From Larix kaempferi (lineage: Eukaryota; Streptophyta; Pinopsida; Pinales; Pinaceae): DNA of 64,000 bases. Location of the stretch: positions 4,915,001 through 4,979,000 of the forward strand of contig BSBM01000964.1 of the NCBI GenBank assembly GCA_027924585.1, written 5' to 3'. Shown here piece by piece: positions 46,074-57,944 of the stretch; within the stretch, counting starts at the first letter, position 1; the number at the start of each line of letters is the position of its first letter. A model generated the notes under the pieces. That model saw nothing but the letters and a program-made list of their open reading frames with translations, ran no database searches and had not been told where the DNA came from. Position numbers and translations under genes: made by a program.

Positions 46074-47906
46074 TTACTTCGGGAAAACATCAATAAACTC
46101 ATTTACTACAGGGATATCCTCTACTGTTATCTTGCTGATTTCAGACTTATCTCCCTCATCTGTAATAGTTACAGCATAGGCTTTGCACCCTTTTCTGACT
46201 GCCCTTTTAAGTTGTAAAGCAGAAATCTGCCTGACTACTGTTTTCCTAGGAATACCCCTAACAGTTACAGGCTGTTCATTATTGTTTACACACCTAAAAG
46301 TTTTGTCAAAACAGTTTAAAACTACCCTATGCTGTTCTAACCAGTCCATACCAATAAGTATGTCATACGAGCCAAGTGGCAGAATATTTAATTTAACAGT
46401 AGTTTGAAAATCATTCATATCTAGAGTACATTCTTCAACATAACAGTTCACCTTCCTTCTTGCCCCAGTGGCTAGTTGTACTGACCAAGAGTTATCAAAT
46501 CTTTCAACAGTCAGATTACATTTTTCTACTATATGTGGTGAAATATAACTAAGGCTAGCACCTGGATCTATTAAAATAGTTACAGGTATTTTGTTAATCA
46601 TACCTCCTACTTCCACCATGGAAGTTTGATAGTCAGCTTGACAGTTCTCCAATGCTGCGTTGATTCGGGGCATGGTCCCTGCAAAGTCTCCAAGAGTCAT
46701 TTCATCTTGTATGGTGTGAATATTGCCATTTGGTTTCTTCTGATTTGGGAAAACTGAAGCATAGTGTGGGCCATTGCACTCCCAACACTTAACAGGTTCT
46801 TTTCGTTCAAAATTCTTAGTGTAGTTTCCATGATTGTTAGGAACCTCCTTGCTGCCTTTGTAATTGTTGGAATGATTTGCAGCTCCATTTTTGTTTCCCT
46901 GGAAGCTTTTACCATTAAAAATGTTTCCGTTCTTGTTATTCTTGAAATTTTTCTGGGGTACAAACTCCTTTTTCCTGTACTCAAGCTGATTACTATTCTT
47001 TTTAGCCTTCCAGTTAGCTATCCCTTCTTTCTTTTTATTCTGTTCAAAACAGAAATTAGCCTTTCGCATAGCCTCTTCCAGAGTTTTGGGGTTATCATAT
47101 TCAATTCTGTCCTTGATATGATATGGCAGGCAGCTAAGAAACCACTGTATTTTAGGTTTCTCTTCAACAAAATACAACACATATCTTAACAGACTTAAGA
47201 ACTTACTGTTTAAGTCCTTCATAGTCATAGATCCTAGCTTCAGTTCATAAAATTCCTTGGCCCTTTCTTCATAGTATTGTTCAGACATAAATTTCTTTTT
47301 GAAGTACCTTTTAAAAGTACTCCAATTGACTTCTTTTTCTTTGATCCCCTTGACCCTTTTCAGGTCTTGCCACCATATGTCCACCTTTCCAGAAAGGTTG
47401 TAGATGGCCATTCGAGCCTTCAGCTGATTTGAATAGTTGTAAATCTGGAAATATTTTCTCATCCCGGATAACCAAGATTCTGCCTCTTCTCCTGTCTCAG
47501 ATTCTCCATTGAAGGTTGGGGGTTTTATTTTCTTGAACTCCCCGGAAATCTCTTCATAGGGTCTGTACTTTTTCTTTCTGTTATGCAACTCAGCTTCACT
47601 GCTGTCACTAGTAGTGTGATAGCTTTGTTGTTCCCTTCTTTCTTCAGATGATGAACTGCTGTCAGATTTAGCTGGTTTCATCCTTTTAGACCCTCTTTGA
47701 TGACTAGCTTCTTCAGATTTAGCTCTTTTGCTTCTTCCTTCTATCTGAAATTTTTCTATCAATAATTGATTTAGCTGCTCTTGAGTTTTCAAAATCATTT
47801 CATTATCCTTCTTGACTGTTTCTATCTCTGTCTTTAAACCTTTTATGGTCTGCATCAGTTCCAAGGAGTGAGCAATCACTTCCTCTATCACAGGTTCTCT
47901 GGACAT
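46074..47906 (-). pseudogene. Element C gag and protease
   Basis: A 610-codon frame starting with ATG at 47906 (MSREPVIEEV). Residues 5-55 look coiled-coil. A Ser/Lys-rich linker follows to 120, then the gag capsid domain at about 125-300 (TFNGESETGEEAESWL, GKVDIWWQDLKRV), a basic Asn/Lys-rich stretch and a zinc knuckle at 374-386 (CWECNGPHYASVF), where the last Cys is Phe; element D keeps Cys there. The protease has ILIDPGASLSYI (D447) and LGSYDILIGMDWLE. It ends at TAA in DVFPK*IPGLPP, where D has an open GAGGAA. The protein would coat the RNA and mature the polyprotein, but the stop blocks pol translation. Confidence 0.92.
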
Positions 47907-48116
47907 CCTTCTTGTCTCATTGTTTGGAGATTCCTCCTCAGCATATTCTCCTAGCTTCTACATACCTATCTGTTAGTTTCAGAAAAGGAAATGTTTCTAC
48001 TCTGTATAAGTGAGAACAAAAACAAAGAAAATACAAAGTTAGTACATAAATTTTCTTGTCTTTTATGGTTCTGCGGAAACTAGTTGAGCCATATCAAGGC
48101 CTAGTGTATGAACCAT

Positions 48117-48128
48117 GCTCTGATACCA
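48117..48128 (-). other. Primer-binding site of element C
   Basis: GCTCTGATACCA, complement of TGGTATCAGAGC (initiator Met tRNA), two bases from the LTR edge at 48131. Confidence 0.9.
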
Positions 48129-49167
48129 CATGTCAAAACCCAAAATTTCCAAAAAATTTAAAATTTTTAAGATAGCAAATAATGTTATTAAATGTAGTCA
48201 TTTAACTGTTTGTTTAACTTACGTGATTGTAAATGTGTCTGAAAGATCTTTTGTTATACTAAAATGTTATTATGGGTTTCTCTTTTCTGTTACTGATTGT
48301 TTTCTGGTTCTCAATCACAAGGGGGAAATGTCATGATAACTGGGCTTACTTAGCTTCCGAGCTAATGCATCGAAATGTCTTTCTCTTACAGATATCCAGG
48401 TAATGTTCGAATCGCTGCAATAATTTTTAAAGCATAAAAAAAAATCATTTAGCTGTACGAAATTCATTCCGCAAGAAGTCTGAGCATGCTAATCTGATTA
48501 TCAGGTATTGAAGGTAGCACTCTGCCTATGACCTTCACTGCTAGAAATTTAGAATTTAATAAAGATTATGATAACTATTTTCTAAAATAAAAATAAAAGA
48601 ATTAGATAGTCCTAAGGAGTATCAGTCCCTTACTGATCTGCAATGAATTTTCTCAAATCTTAAATGTGTTTATATCACATGGGTTGGTAAGTCCAAGTTG
48701 TAGATCAATACAAAGCAAGACTTAATGGCATTCTTCTATTGTTCCGATTATTAAAAGAGGATAGGTAAGCTATAATATGCAACCATTATGAAAAACCATG
48801 ACATACTTCTGTTGCCCGTGCCTTGGTTTCTATTTGGCAATAATATTGAATTCCTCATCGAAATCTTGAATATTTTTTTGACATGGTTTATATATATATT
48901 TTGATTGTAGGGCGATGCATAAATGTTCACTAGGCAAACATCGTTGGCATTGTTTTAACATAAATTATGTGGTGGTTTAAAATATGGTGTCTCGACCATA
49001 TTTGAATATCCATGCTCATGATTAACCTTTGGGTTTGAGGTACCCACACTATAATTTTAATTGAAACATGAACAATTTGAAACTCGACATGGAACATTGG
49101 ATCGTCGACCCACAGCATGGAAAATATTAAAGTGATACATGGTGCCTTCAGGACCAAGTGTGGATGG

Positions 49168-49725
49168 TATAAAGTGTTGACTCAACCCTATCTTGGCATT
49201 TTTCCTCGCCTTCGGGCTCCGGCTCTCTGAGAATTCCTCCTGCTCAAACCTTCCTGTTACTCTGCTGGGTGACAGTCTCCTATGCACTTTCACTCCTTAG
49301 TACTTGTCATCTGTAAGGAGTGGGTTCGTTATACGTTGTTCTAGGCGACCGAATGGTTGTTAGAACCTAGGGTTCTTTCTTTATTTCCAACTCTTTCTCT
49401 GTCACGGCTTGACTGTAATTTTCTTGATTTGGTTCTGTTAAAGTTTCCTGAATGGAAGATATCCCATGCTTCTATCAACTCGTTTGTTCATTCGAAAATG
49501 AGGGTGGTGTATTACGCTTGCTCTGCTCGGGAGTATCAGGCTTTTCATGGTGGTCGAAATCCTTTTAGCTTGCTGGTAAGTCATTGTTGTGCTCCTTCGT
49601 TATTTTTGTTAAAAGATTTGGTTTAACATAATTAAGTTGTGACTGACACCACTCGGTAGTTGCAGGTTCTGGCTCCTCTTCAGATGCGTGGATGTTACAA
49701 GCTCCTACTACGACGTTCCGGGTAA
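49168..49725 (+). other. Plus-strand transcription-unit-like segment in middle LTR
   Basis: Second copy of the 40280-40837 arrangement: TATAAAG at 49168-49174, intron 49576-49665 (90 bp, GTAAGT...TTGCAG) and stop at 49723-49725. Base changes between copies leave the splice sites and the frame intact. Confidence 0.4.
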
Positions 49726-49928
49726 GCCTGGTTTATACCACGACACTTTCCTTCTTGCTGGTTATTAAGGAGATAAGGGTTTGGTTTTGGGAAAGAACCA
49801 CTCTATGTGCCATCTCTGTTTTATTTAGTCTTGTAACGGATTGCTACCACAAATCCTTAGACAGGTTAACCTTGTAATGTGAAGGAATTGTTATGGCTTC
49901 GGCCGATTGTAAATTATTGTTTTTGCTT

Positions 49929-49945
49929 ATAGTAGATAGGGTTTT
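49929..49945. repeat. Target-site duplication of the LINE (left)
   Basis: ATAGTAGATAGGGTTTT here and at 55756-55772. The trailing Ts overlap the complement of the poly(A) tail, so the certain length is 13 to 17 bp. The C 3' LTR has a single related copy near 41042. Confidence 0.92.
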
Positions 49946-50180
49946 TTTTTTTTTTTCCTCGGAAAAATTCATAATTTTATTTCAAATAGATGATCAAAAT
50001 TACACTCTGCACATGTAGTAGAATCACTTAGATCCCTACATTATCACATATTTTCTATCCCATATTAACTTCATATCTATCCCATACATAAAACAATCTC
50101 GATATTACTGCTGCCGATATAACCGCTTAATCCGGTTTCATAAAAAGAAGTGCTGTAACAAAAATAAACTGCACTATATC

Positions 50181-53100
50181 TCAATTATGTGCCTCAATTT
50201 CTTTAAGGAAAGGTATGTGATAATAGCTGAAGGAGCCCCCTGGTGAATAAATTGTTATCCTCCAATTTCCATGAGCTAATTCCTGCTGCGTTGCAGCCTT
50301 GGATAGCTGATCAGCCATCCCATTCCTCTCCCGGTAAATATGTGTAAAAGTGATAAGATTAAAGGACTGCTTTAACCTGATCACCTCCTCCAGAATAGGT
50401 AATAATACCATAACATGACAGTGCGTTATCTCCTTAGCCCAGTCAATTACTAAAGATGAATCCCCGAAAATATGAAGAGAAAGGCAGCCTTGTGCAAGTG
50501 CAAATAACATCAATAGTTTCAGAGACATTATCTCAGCATAGTTATTTGATCCATTTCCCAAACCAGCCACTAGATGAAAGTAGTGGGACTCAGGTTTGTG
50601 AAGTACTGCCCCCCCTCCACACACCCTCTGATGATCCAATGAAGCGCCGTCAAAATAGGCCCACGGCATGGTTTTATCGATCAGTTCCACTCGCACCTGT
50701 CGAGGTCTAATAGTTTGAACAGGAGCGATGGTTTGTTGTAAGACCGCCACCGCGTGAGCCACCACAGACTCCAACTGCACCTTGTTGTCATGAAATATAA
50801 TCGCGTTTCTGGATATCCATATGCTCCAGGCAAAGATACATGGTAAGGCCCGAAATTGAGTAGTCTTATTTAATATCCACCAACCGTTGAATGCCTCCAG
50901 AACGCACTCGTCCCTCCACCGCATCGTGAAATCCATATAACAGCAAATGCCTTCCCAAATAGCCTGTGAGAACCGACAATGTACAAAGAGATGAGCTATG
51001 GTCTCTTCCGCTTCTCGACAGAGTGGACAAATTCCTAGGCCTTGGAGAAAGCGTTTTTGCAGAATGTCCCAGGTAGGTGCCTTGTTTTCCAGTATAGCCC
51101 AGAAAAGTAACTTCGCTTTACCCGGACACCTTAACTTCCACAGAAGCTTCCACCACCACACCAATTCCCTGTTATGAATTTCCACATTCAGCTGGATATA
51201 TCCATGCTTAGGAGTGTAGATTCCCGAGGGATGGTGATCCCATATAAGTACATCAATCTGATTGGTCAATCGAATATTAGATAGTCATAATAACCGCAGA
51301 AAATCCACCCAAGCCCCCTGCAGTTCTGCAGAGATCTCAAGTTGCTGCACTGATAACCACCCCTGATGCCAATTTGTTGATGTTCCCGGATCTTCAATGT
51401 CGGCCAGAAAATTACAACCTCTTGCAGCCAAATGATTCCTCAATTCCACAGGAAGTACATGGCCTCCCCTATAGCCAACCCAAGGGTCCCGCCCGATACG
51501 TAGTAGTCGTCCATTACCTATCCTCCACACTAATCCAGAACCGACCAAAGAGAAATGCTGCACCACTGCTTTCCAGACCACTGAGCAATTTGCCCCTGAC
51601 TTACTTCCCAGCCTTATCCATTCAAGAAGAGTAAGAGGGGCTATATATTTATGATAAACCACTCTTGTCCAGAGACTATGAGTATGGATAAGACGCCACG
51701 ACACTTTGGCCCCCAAGGCTTTTGCAAACAGAAAAATATTCGTTAACCCCCAACCTCCTAGAGCTTTAGGGACCGCAATTCTCTCCCATCTGACCCATAC
51801 CAATGCACGATGCCCACCCTTACCCTTCCAAAGAAAGGCAAAACACAACCTCCGAATACTCTCTAGGACTCCAATGGGGATCCAAGCAAGAGACATCCAA
51901 TACACCGGAATAGCTTCCAAAACAGATTTAACCAGGACCAGCCTCCCAGCCCGAGAGAGCCATTTATGACTCCAACCATGTACGTGCTGTTCTAATTTTG
52001 CAATTAACCATTGCCAATCAGCCTTCAGATAAGCATTCGGCTTCAAGTGAAAGCCAAGATACTTTAAACCTTCATCAATATCCAAAGTCCTGTAAGGAAG
52101 TTTGTTAACCATTCTATGAATCTCCTGCTCGGATAAATGCGAGCAAGTGATAGTAGATTTGTCTATATTCACTAGCATACCCGCTGCTACTTGCACTAAT
52201 AGGAGACCTTCAACCACCTTATCAATATCCTGACTCGAGCCATCACAGAAAATCAGTATATCATCAACAAAAAGGAGATGTGTAATAAACAATACCTGAG
52301 AAATTGAAATGCCTCGAAAGGAACCATCGGCTTTTGCATTCAGAATAAATCGGCTGAGTCCTTCAGCAACAAGGAGAAATAACAGAGGAGAGAGGGGACA
52401 TCCCTGTCATAGCCCCCTACCCCCCTGGAAGAATGGACTTGCAGAACCATTGATCAGTACAGCAAAGCTCACCGTAGTGAGGCAGGCCATTATCCATCTA
52501 ATAAATTCGTAGCAGAACCCCATATGAGTTAGAAGCATCCGGAGATAAAGCCAGCTAACCCTATCAAAAGCTTTAGAGAGATCAATCTTAATCACAACAC
52601 CCTTCTTCTTCTGCACTTTCAGAGTGTGTAATCCTTCCTGGCAACTCCAATGGCCTCATGAATTTGGCGGCCTTCCAAGAAGCCAAATTGCTCACAAGAA
52701 ATATGCTTAGACAAAATATTCTTGAGTCTTCTCGCCATAACCTTGGAGATGATCTTATAGATACAATTGCAGAGAGAAATCGGTCTGAATTCATCAAAGC
52801 TATCAGGCTTGGCCGTCTTCGGTATTAGAGCTATAAAGGTGGAGTTGAAGGGGACATGGACAAACCCAGCCTTACGCGATTCTTCCACCACATTCAGTAT
52901 CTCCTCCCCGAAGAATTCATATAATCCTAAGAAGAATTCTATAGGCCAGCCATCTGGCCCTGGACTACTATCTTTATGCAAGGATTGCATTACCAGCAAG
53001 AGCTCAATCGGGGTCACCTCCTCCATCAACATTCTATTATCTTCCTCCCCCACAAATCGAGGAAAAAGCTGAGTCACCCGAATTACCATTGCAATGGAGA

Positions 53101-54346
53101 CTCCAGGTTGTGCAGTGAATAAATTTCCAAAATGTCGAACTCCCATATCCGCTAATCCCTCAAAGCTGGAGACATGTTCCCCTGCTTCTGAAGATAGTTC
53201 CCAAATAGAGTTAGTGAATTTTCTCCCCTTGGCATACGCTTGAAAAAATTTTGTATTTTCATCACCGCACTTTAGCCAAATTGCTCTACTTTTCATTCTC
53301 CACATCTCTTCACGCTCTCCCAGAATCACATTCCTGCGTCTCTCCCACTCCAACAGTTCGCCTTTCTGCTGTTCATCCAAATATCCCATGCCCAGGCTAT
53401 TAAGTATCCTATCAATGTTCAGCTCAGCAGCCCGTAAATCCTGATCGTCAGTCACCCTTTTGTCATGAGCCCAGGAAGTAGTTGCCTCTTTAATTCGCTT
53501 TAGATTGTGATAAAAGTGAGCACCCGCATGCATCAGAGAATCATGTGGTCGATGAACCCATTGATCCTGAACCATCTTAATGAAAGCCTCCTCCTTCAGC
53601 CAGCTAGGGTTGAATTTGAATGGGCTAGGAGGTTTATTCCTGCTACCACGTAATTCCAGGAAGATCGGGCTATGGTCAGAAATCCCTCCTGACCCTACCC
53701 ATTGTCTGACAACATCAACACCCAGAGCCAACACTTCGACCACCAGAAACCTATCCAGTCGTTTGGCCACCCTATTTTCCCCAGCTCTCTTATTCCTCCA
53801 AGTCGGAGATAACTTGGAAGGTAATATGTCAAGAAGATCCTTCCTGACAAAAGCCTGAATAAAATAATCTGCTAATGAATCCGGAGCAGCCCGAGGTCCC
53901 CATACTTCAGATGACCCCAGAGTAAGATTGAAATCCCCACCCAAAATCACATCCCTGCCATCAAAAATATCCATGCCTAACAAGGAGTCCTAGTAGCCCA
54001 CCCTATTTAAGTAGGGCCCGTAAATATTTAGAACCGTGATCATCCAACCAATCTCATCATCCCAAACCTCCAAACCTAGACCAGAGGAGATGCCCCAAGT
54101 ACAATCACATCCGCAACTCTTAACCTTCCACCCCGAGGCCAGCCCTCCCGAACGCCCCCGAGCATCCACACCCACAAACTTCCAACCAGGAAGCAAAGAT
54201 TCTAAAGTGCGAACAACATCCTCACAGCCACCCAATGTTTCTTGCAGCAATAATACATCCAGTTGGTTTAAGTCAACCAGCCTCCTAAGCGACGATTTTT
54301 TAATGGGACTCGCAAACCCACGACAGTTGAAGGACATAATTTTCAT
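50181..54346 (-). pseudogene. LINE ORF2: endonuclease, reverse transcriptase, RNase H
   Basis: From ATG at 54346 (MKIMSFNCRG) it reads an APE-type endonuclease with LLLQET, NIYGPY, LGGDFNL and ISDHSPI, all catalytic motifs present. The RT follows with ALIPKTAKPDSFDEFRPISL, KIDLSKAFDRVSW, a PLSPLLF stretch and FVDD (near 52265). Next is a zinc-binding RVT segment (CPLCREAEETIAHLFVHC, about 51030-50970) and a plant-type RNase H with YFDGAS, NYAEIMSL, FGDSSLVID and NGMADQLS (four acidic catalytic residues present). Damage: TAG after RVGY (about 53988), a frameshift near 52618, TGA in GRGL*QGCP (about 52408) and a stop near 51283. Confidence 0.93.
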
Positions 54347-55684
54347 AAAAAACCCCCATCCTGGGCTTTCACTGCTCTAAGTGCCCACTCTATGGAAGAT
54401 TGTGTACCCATCACTAAATCCACTTTAGCCCGTTCTTTAGCTTTAGACAAATGGGATTTTCGTCCCCGGCCTTTCCCCCCAACACTGGAGGCCAAATCAG
54501 GAAGTCCCTTGCCCCCCGTTCCACCTTTAGTAATCTCCCTACTACGAAGAGCATATCGAATACTACTACCCTCGGAGCTGGTAGAGTGATTGGTGGAAAC
54601 CATTGTCGGTGTGACAATACAATCCACATCATGCTATTGACAAGGAGCATCCAGGCGTGGTGGAGACCCATGGCAGCCCCCCCCCCAATACCAAAGGGTC
54701 GTCTAATAAGGAAGCAGAGGGAGAAATGAAAATAGACATACCTGAGGGATTCTCAGATGAATCCCGATGAGTGATAGGCAGCTCCAGAATCATATCCGTA
54801 GAGGCCTGAGAAGTTGGAGGCACTGAGCACAAAGAAACCCTCTCAGCATCAGGAGGCGCACTCCTAATCTGCTCCTTTCCTTTTTTCTCCAAAGATGGAA
54901 ACAAATCCACAGATCCAATCCTCCCACCAAGAACGGGTGGTACCGCAGAAACAAGATGCTCCCCCCCGTCGGAAATAGGCCCACTCCCTTCAACCACCAC
55001 CGCCTGAGAGTTCACCTTCAACACTGGAACTGCCGCTACCTTTGCTGCAACATCGGACAGAGGCTTACTAGTCCGAAATGGATATGGGCAACAAGCAACA
55101 AGATGTCCATGAGAGTGACAGCGATGACACCTAAACGGCACACCCACATAATCCAGTACTTGAGTAAAATCCCCGTCCTTGGAGTGAACTTTAATCTCAG
55201 CCGAAAGTCCCATCCGAATATCGATATTTACCAATATCTTAGCAACTGTGTAGATGCCAGTCTTAGTATGGGAGGAATCAGAACACACATATTCACCAAG
55301 ATAATTCCCTATCTCAGCAAACCGTGTTTCATTCCACATATGCATGGGAAATCCAGGAAGCTTCACCCACAGCGGTTCTTTAGCAACTTTCTCCGTTTTA
55401 GAGTCGAAAAAGGGGGACCATCTTTTCAGAACAAGTGGGATTCCGAGCATCGACCAATGTCTACTCAAAACCGTCTTGACCTCCCCTGGGTTTCTAAAGA
55501 TGAAGGAGAACCAACCTTTCGTCAAGACACGGACCTCAGGGGCTGATGACACGCAGTGCTTCCACTGCGCGGACACCCAGCGCTGAAGGAAGCCACGGCC
55601 AAATCTTCTGCCCCTAATATGTCCAACCACAGCAGTAAGTGAGAAGTCCTCCGCTTCTTCCATCGTTACATCCAACCCCAGCAC
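54343..55684 (-). pseudogene. LINE ORF1: DUF4283 and zinc-knuckle RNA-binding protein
   Basis: The frame opens with ATG at 55684 (MLGLDVTMEEAEDFSLTAVV). DUF4283 spans about residues 10-150 (GWFSFIFRNPGEVKTVL, PLWVKLPGFPMHMWN), followed by a CCHC knuckle C186-C189-H194-C199 (CHRCHSHGHLVACC) and a low-complexity tail. The frame closes at 54629. The last ~95 codons (54627-54343, ending KAQDGGFL and TGA) are in another frame, so a frameshift probably lies near the C-run at about 54677-54686. ORF1 proteins bind the LINE RNA and form the transport particle. Confidence 0.88.
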
Positions 55685-57248
55685 TAACGGGTCTGGTCTC
55701 TTACGTTCCTTGACCGTCTTAACGGAGTGTTTAAGTGAACCATAGCCTGTGAGCCATAGTAGATAGGGTTTTGCTACAGAGGTTTTAATGTATATATAAA
55801 AAAAAAAAGAGAAGAGAAGGCCGTGAGCCTGTCTAAATGATGAGGTTACGGCCTTATGATTTTTGCACTCTACTCAGCAAGTTTGCTCCAGGTTTTTACC
55901 TAGGGTTTGAATTTAACTTAATATAAAGGTTTTGTCTGCCCAATGGCTTGTTTATTGTATGTGTTTCCTTTTAAAATGATGCTAGGTACAGTATTACGAA
56001 AGTCTTAAGTTTTTAAAACCGCTTGTATAGTGGGTTTGTGAATTCGGCTGTAAGTTGAATACTGTGTTAGCAATGGTTTTACTCCTATGTTTTTCCTGTA
56101 TAATTTTTAACTTATAAAAAAAATGACTTGTTACAGCCGTTCTGTAAGATGGAGTCAGTGTATGGTGTGTGTTTCAAGTTTCGAAGTTTATGTAGAATGC
56201 TTCTATTAATAAAAGGTTATAACCATAGGTGAAATCGTGGTAATGAGTTTTCAAGGTTTGGACACCTGTAAGGTTTGGAAAGATGGAAGGTTCAAACTGA
56301 TATGACAGTGGTGGTTTTGTTTAGATGAATTATGTAATAATAGGATAGGACTCTGTCGGTACTGTGCATTCACATGTAGGATATAACTAAAATATTAGAG
56401 ATCGATAGTGAGCTAAAAATACTGTTCTGTTATAATGATTATGACTTATAAGGAAAATAATGGAAGTTTAAGGAAATAAAAAAAACTACTTTGTTTAAGC
56501 TCGGCCTCGAGCTAGTTATTGTTCTGTCTTTGTTTTCTTCTGTTTAAAAGTGAATAGCTAGGTCAAAGCTCTGCCGATGGTTTCTTATTGTAGAAAACTG
56601 GAGAGATAGGTTTTGATCGAACTCCATGGTCACGATTTTTGTTTAGTTAACTATTCGGTTTGTTATGACTACAGCTTTGTCGAAGTAATTAATTAAATGA
56701 AAGATATACTGTACTGTTGTTCAGTTCGATGTTGAGTCAAAAAGGGTTCTGCTAGTCCTTTCGTATATTCAGTCAATAACTAAATAAACCTTCTATTGTA
56801 AATTGGCTCGTCCATTTACGTGACAGATAATGACCTGTACATTTGTTAGCTAGGGTTTGTATCTGCAATATTATCTATGATAATATATTTACTGTAGTTT
56901 ATATGGTTATATTTATTTCTGTTCCTATAATTGTTTTAACGAGTTTATTTTCCAGAATATATTTACTGTATAATGAGCCTCTACTTATCTATTTAACTAT
57001 TGTAATAAACCAAGTTTAAAATCACAATAACATCCTATTACTTACAATAATAACAAAGTGTAGCACGCATAAAACAAATACCTGAACCGTAAGATAATAA
57101 TGAAAATAGGGATTTGCTGAAACTCCATATCTCTACAGAATCTATCTAATGCTACTCTGATATATTATTTGACTAACTACCTATTCTTCAAACATATTTA
57201 AATCAACTCATCATTCATTTATTCTGAATTGACAACATAAGGAAATAA

Positions 57249-57605
57249 ATGGCAGAACCTGGTTCTAGAGACAACAACAGCAATGGGAGGCTGTTCCTCC
57301 CTACCAACTCCTGGAGAGTGCCCAGACAGCACTTCTCAGGACCCCCGAGCTTGCTCTGGTCTCCCTGGTTGGAACTAGGTGCAGCAAAACAATTCACTCA
57401 GCCAAAACAGCTAAACTGGAACCAAGTTACTGCAGCATTCCTCTCAAACAACTTCCTTACTGTATTTCCCTCTTCCTCAATGGGACTCCTGAATAACATT
57501 CACCAGAATGTATTCTCCCTCCATAACAATGTTGAACCCCCAACTCAGTTCATTGAGTACTATTTAAAAGATTGCCTAGGTCTTAGTTGGGTTAACTGTC
57601 ATTAA
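57249..57605 (+). CDS. Conserved 118-codon LTR ORF, second copy
   Basis: Copy of the frame at 42537-42893, intact from ATG to TAA. It begins MAEPGSRDNNSNGRLFLPTN; the rest differs by only a few residues (for example NVEPPTQF against NAEPPAQF). It has no recognised domain. It lies on the strand opposite to D and C gag-pol, near the LTR edge. Confidence 0.35.
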   Translation: MAEPGSRDNNSNGRLFLPTNSWRVPRQHFSGPPSLLWSPWLELGAAKQFTQPKQLNWNQVTAAFLSNNFLTVFPSSSMGLLNNIHQNVFSLHNNVEPPTQFIEYYLKDCLGLSWVNCH

Positions 57606-57944
57606 TGAGCCACCTGCTCAGATTCCACTTTCTTGGGGAATCATGATCCCAAAATATAGGGAAGTTTCCACCTGCAACTTTGGAAGTGTTTGAGGATGCT
57701 GCCACTTGTCTTTTGCCTTTCCACCTAGTTCCATCCACCAGTTAGACCAGTAACCTCTTTTTAACAGCTCTCCCATGCTGTTGTCTCCATAATTTATTTA
57801 TTAATAATAAAATATTCAAAATTACATTCCATTTCTAGTGACTCTGCTGAGTCATCAATTTCTACTAAGCATTAAATTTAACATAATGTCTTAGGAATAT
57901 GATAAAATAATTACATTATTTTCACAAAATTGGGGTATGTGACA

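Larger units (their letters stand above)
49946..55755 (-). mobile_element. L1-clade LINE, near full length, disrupted
   Basis: A 5.8-kb non-LTR retrotransposon on the minus strand. The poly(A) tail appears as a T-run at 49942-49956, followed by a 3' UTR, ORF2 (50181-54346), ORF1 (54343-55684) and only about 70 bp before the 5' target duplication. ORF1 and ORF2 overlap by ATGA at 54343-54346. It inserted into the shared C/D LTR, giving a 13-17 bp duplication, as target-primed reverse transcription does. Stops and frameshifts make it inactive. The short leader suggests a full-length or slightly 5'-truncated copy. Confidence 0.95.
48131..57944 (-). mobile_element. Shared middle LTR: 5' LTR of C and 3' LTR of D, split by a LINE
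   Basis: LTR segments 48131-49945 and 55756-57944 together match the 3998-bp C 3' LTR. The left edge (TGTCAAAACCC) abuts C's primer site, and the right edge (TATGTGACA) abuts D's polypurine complement at 57949-57957, so this one LTR serves both internal regions. The plus-strand TATA, intron and 118-codon ORF are conserved here as well. Confidence 0.92.
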
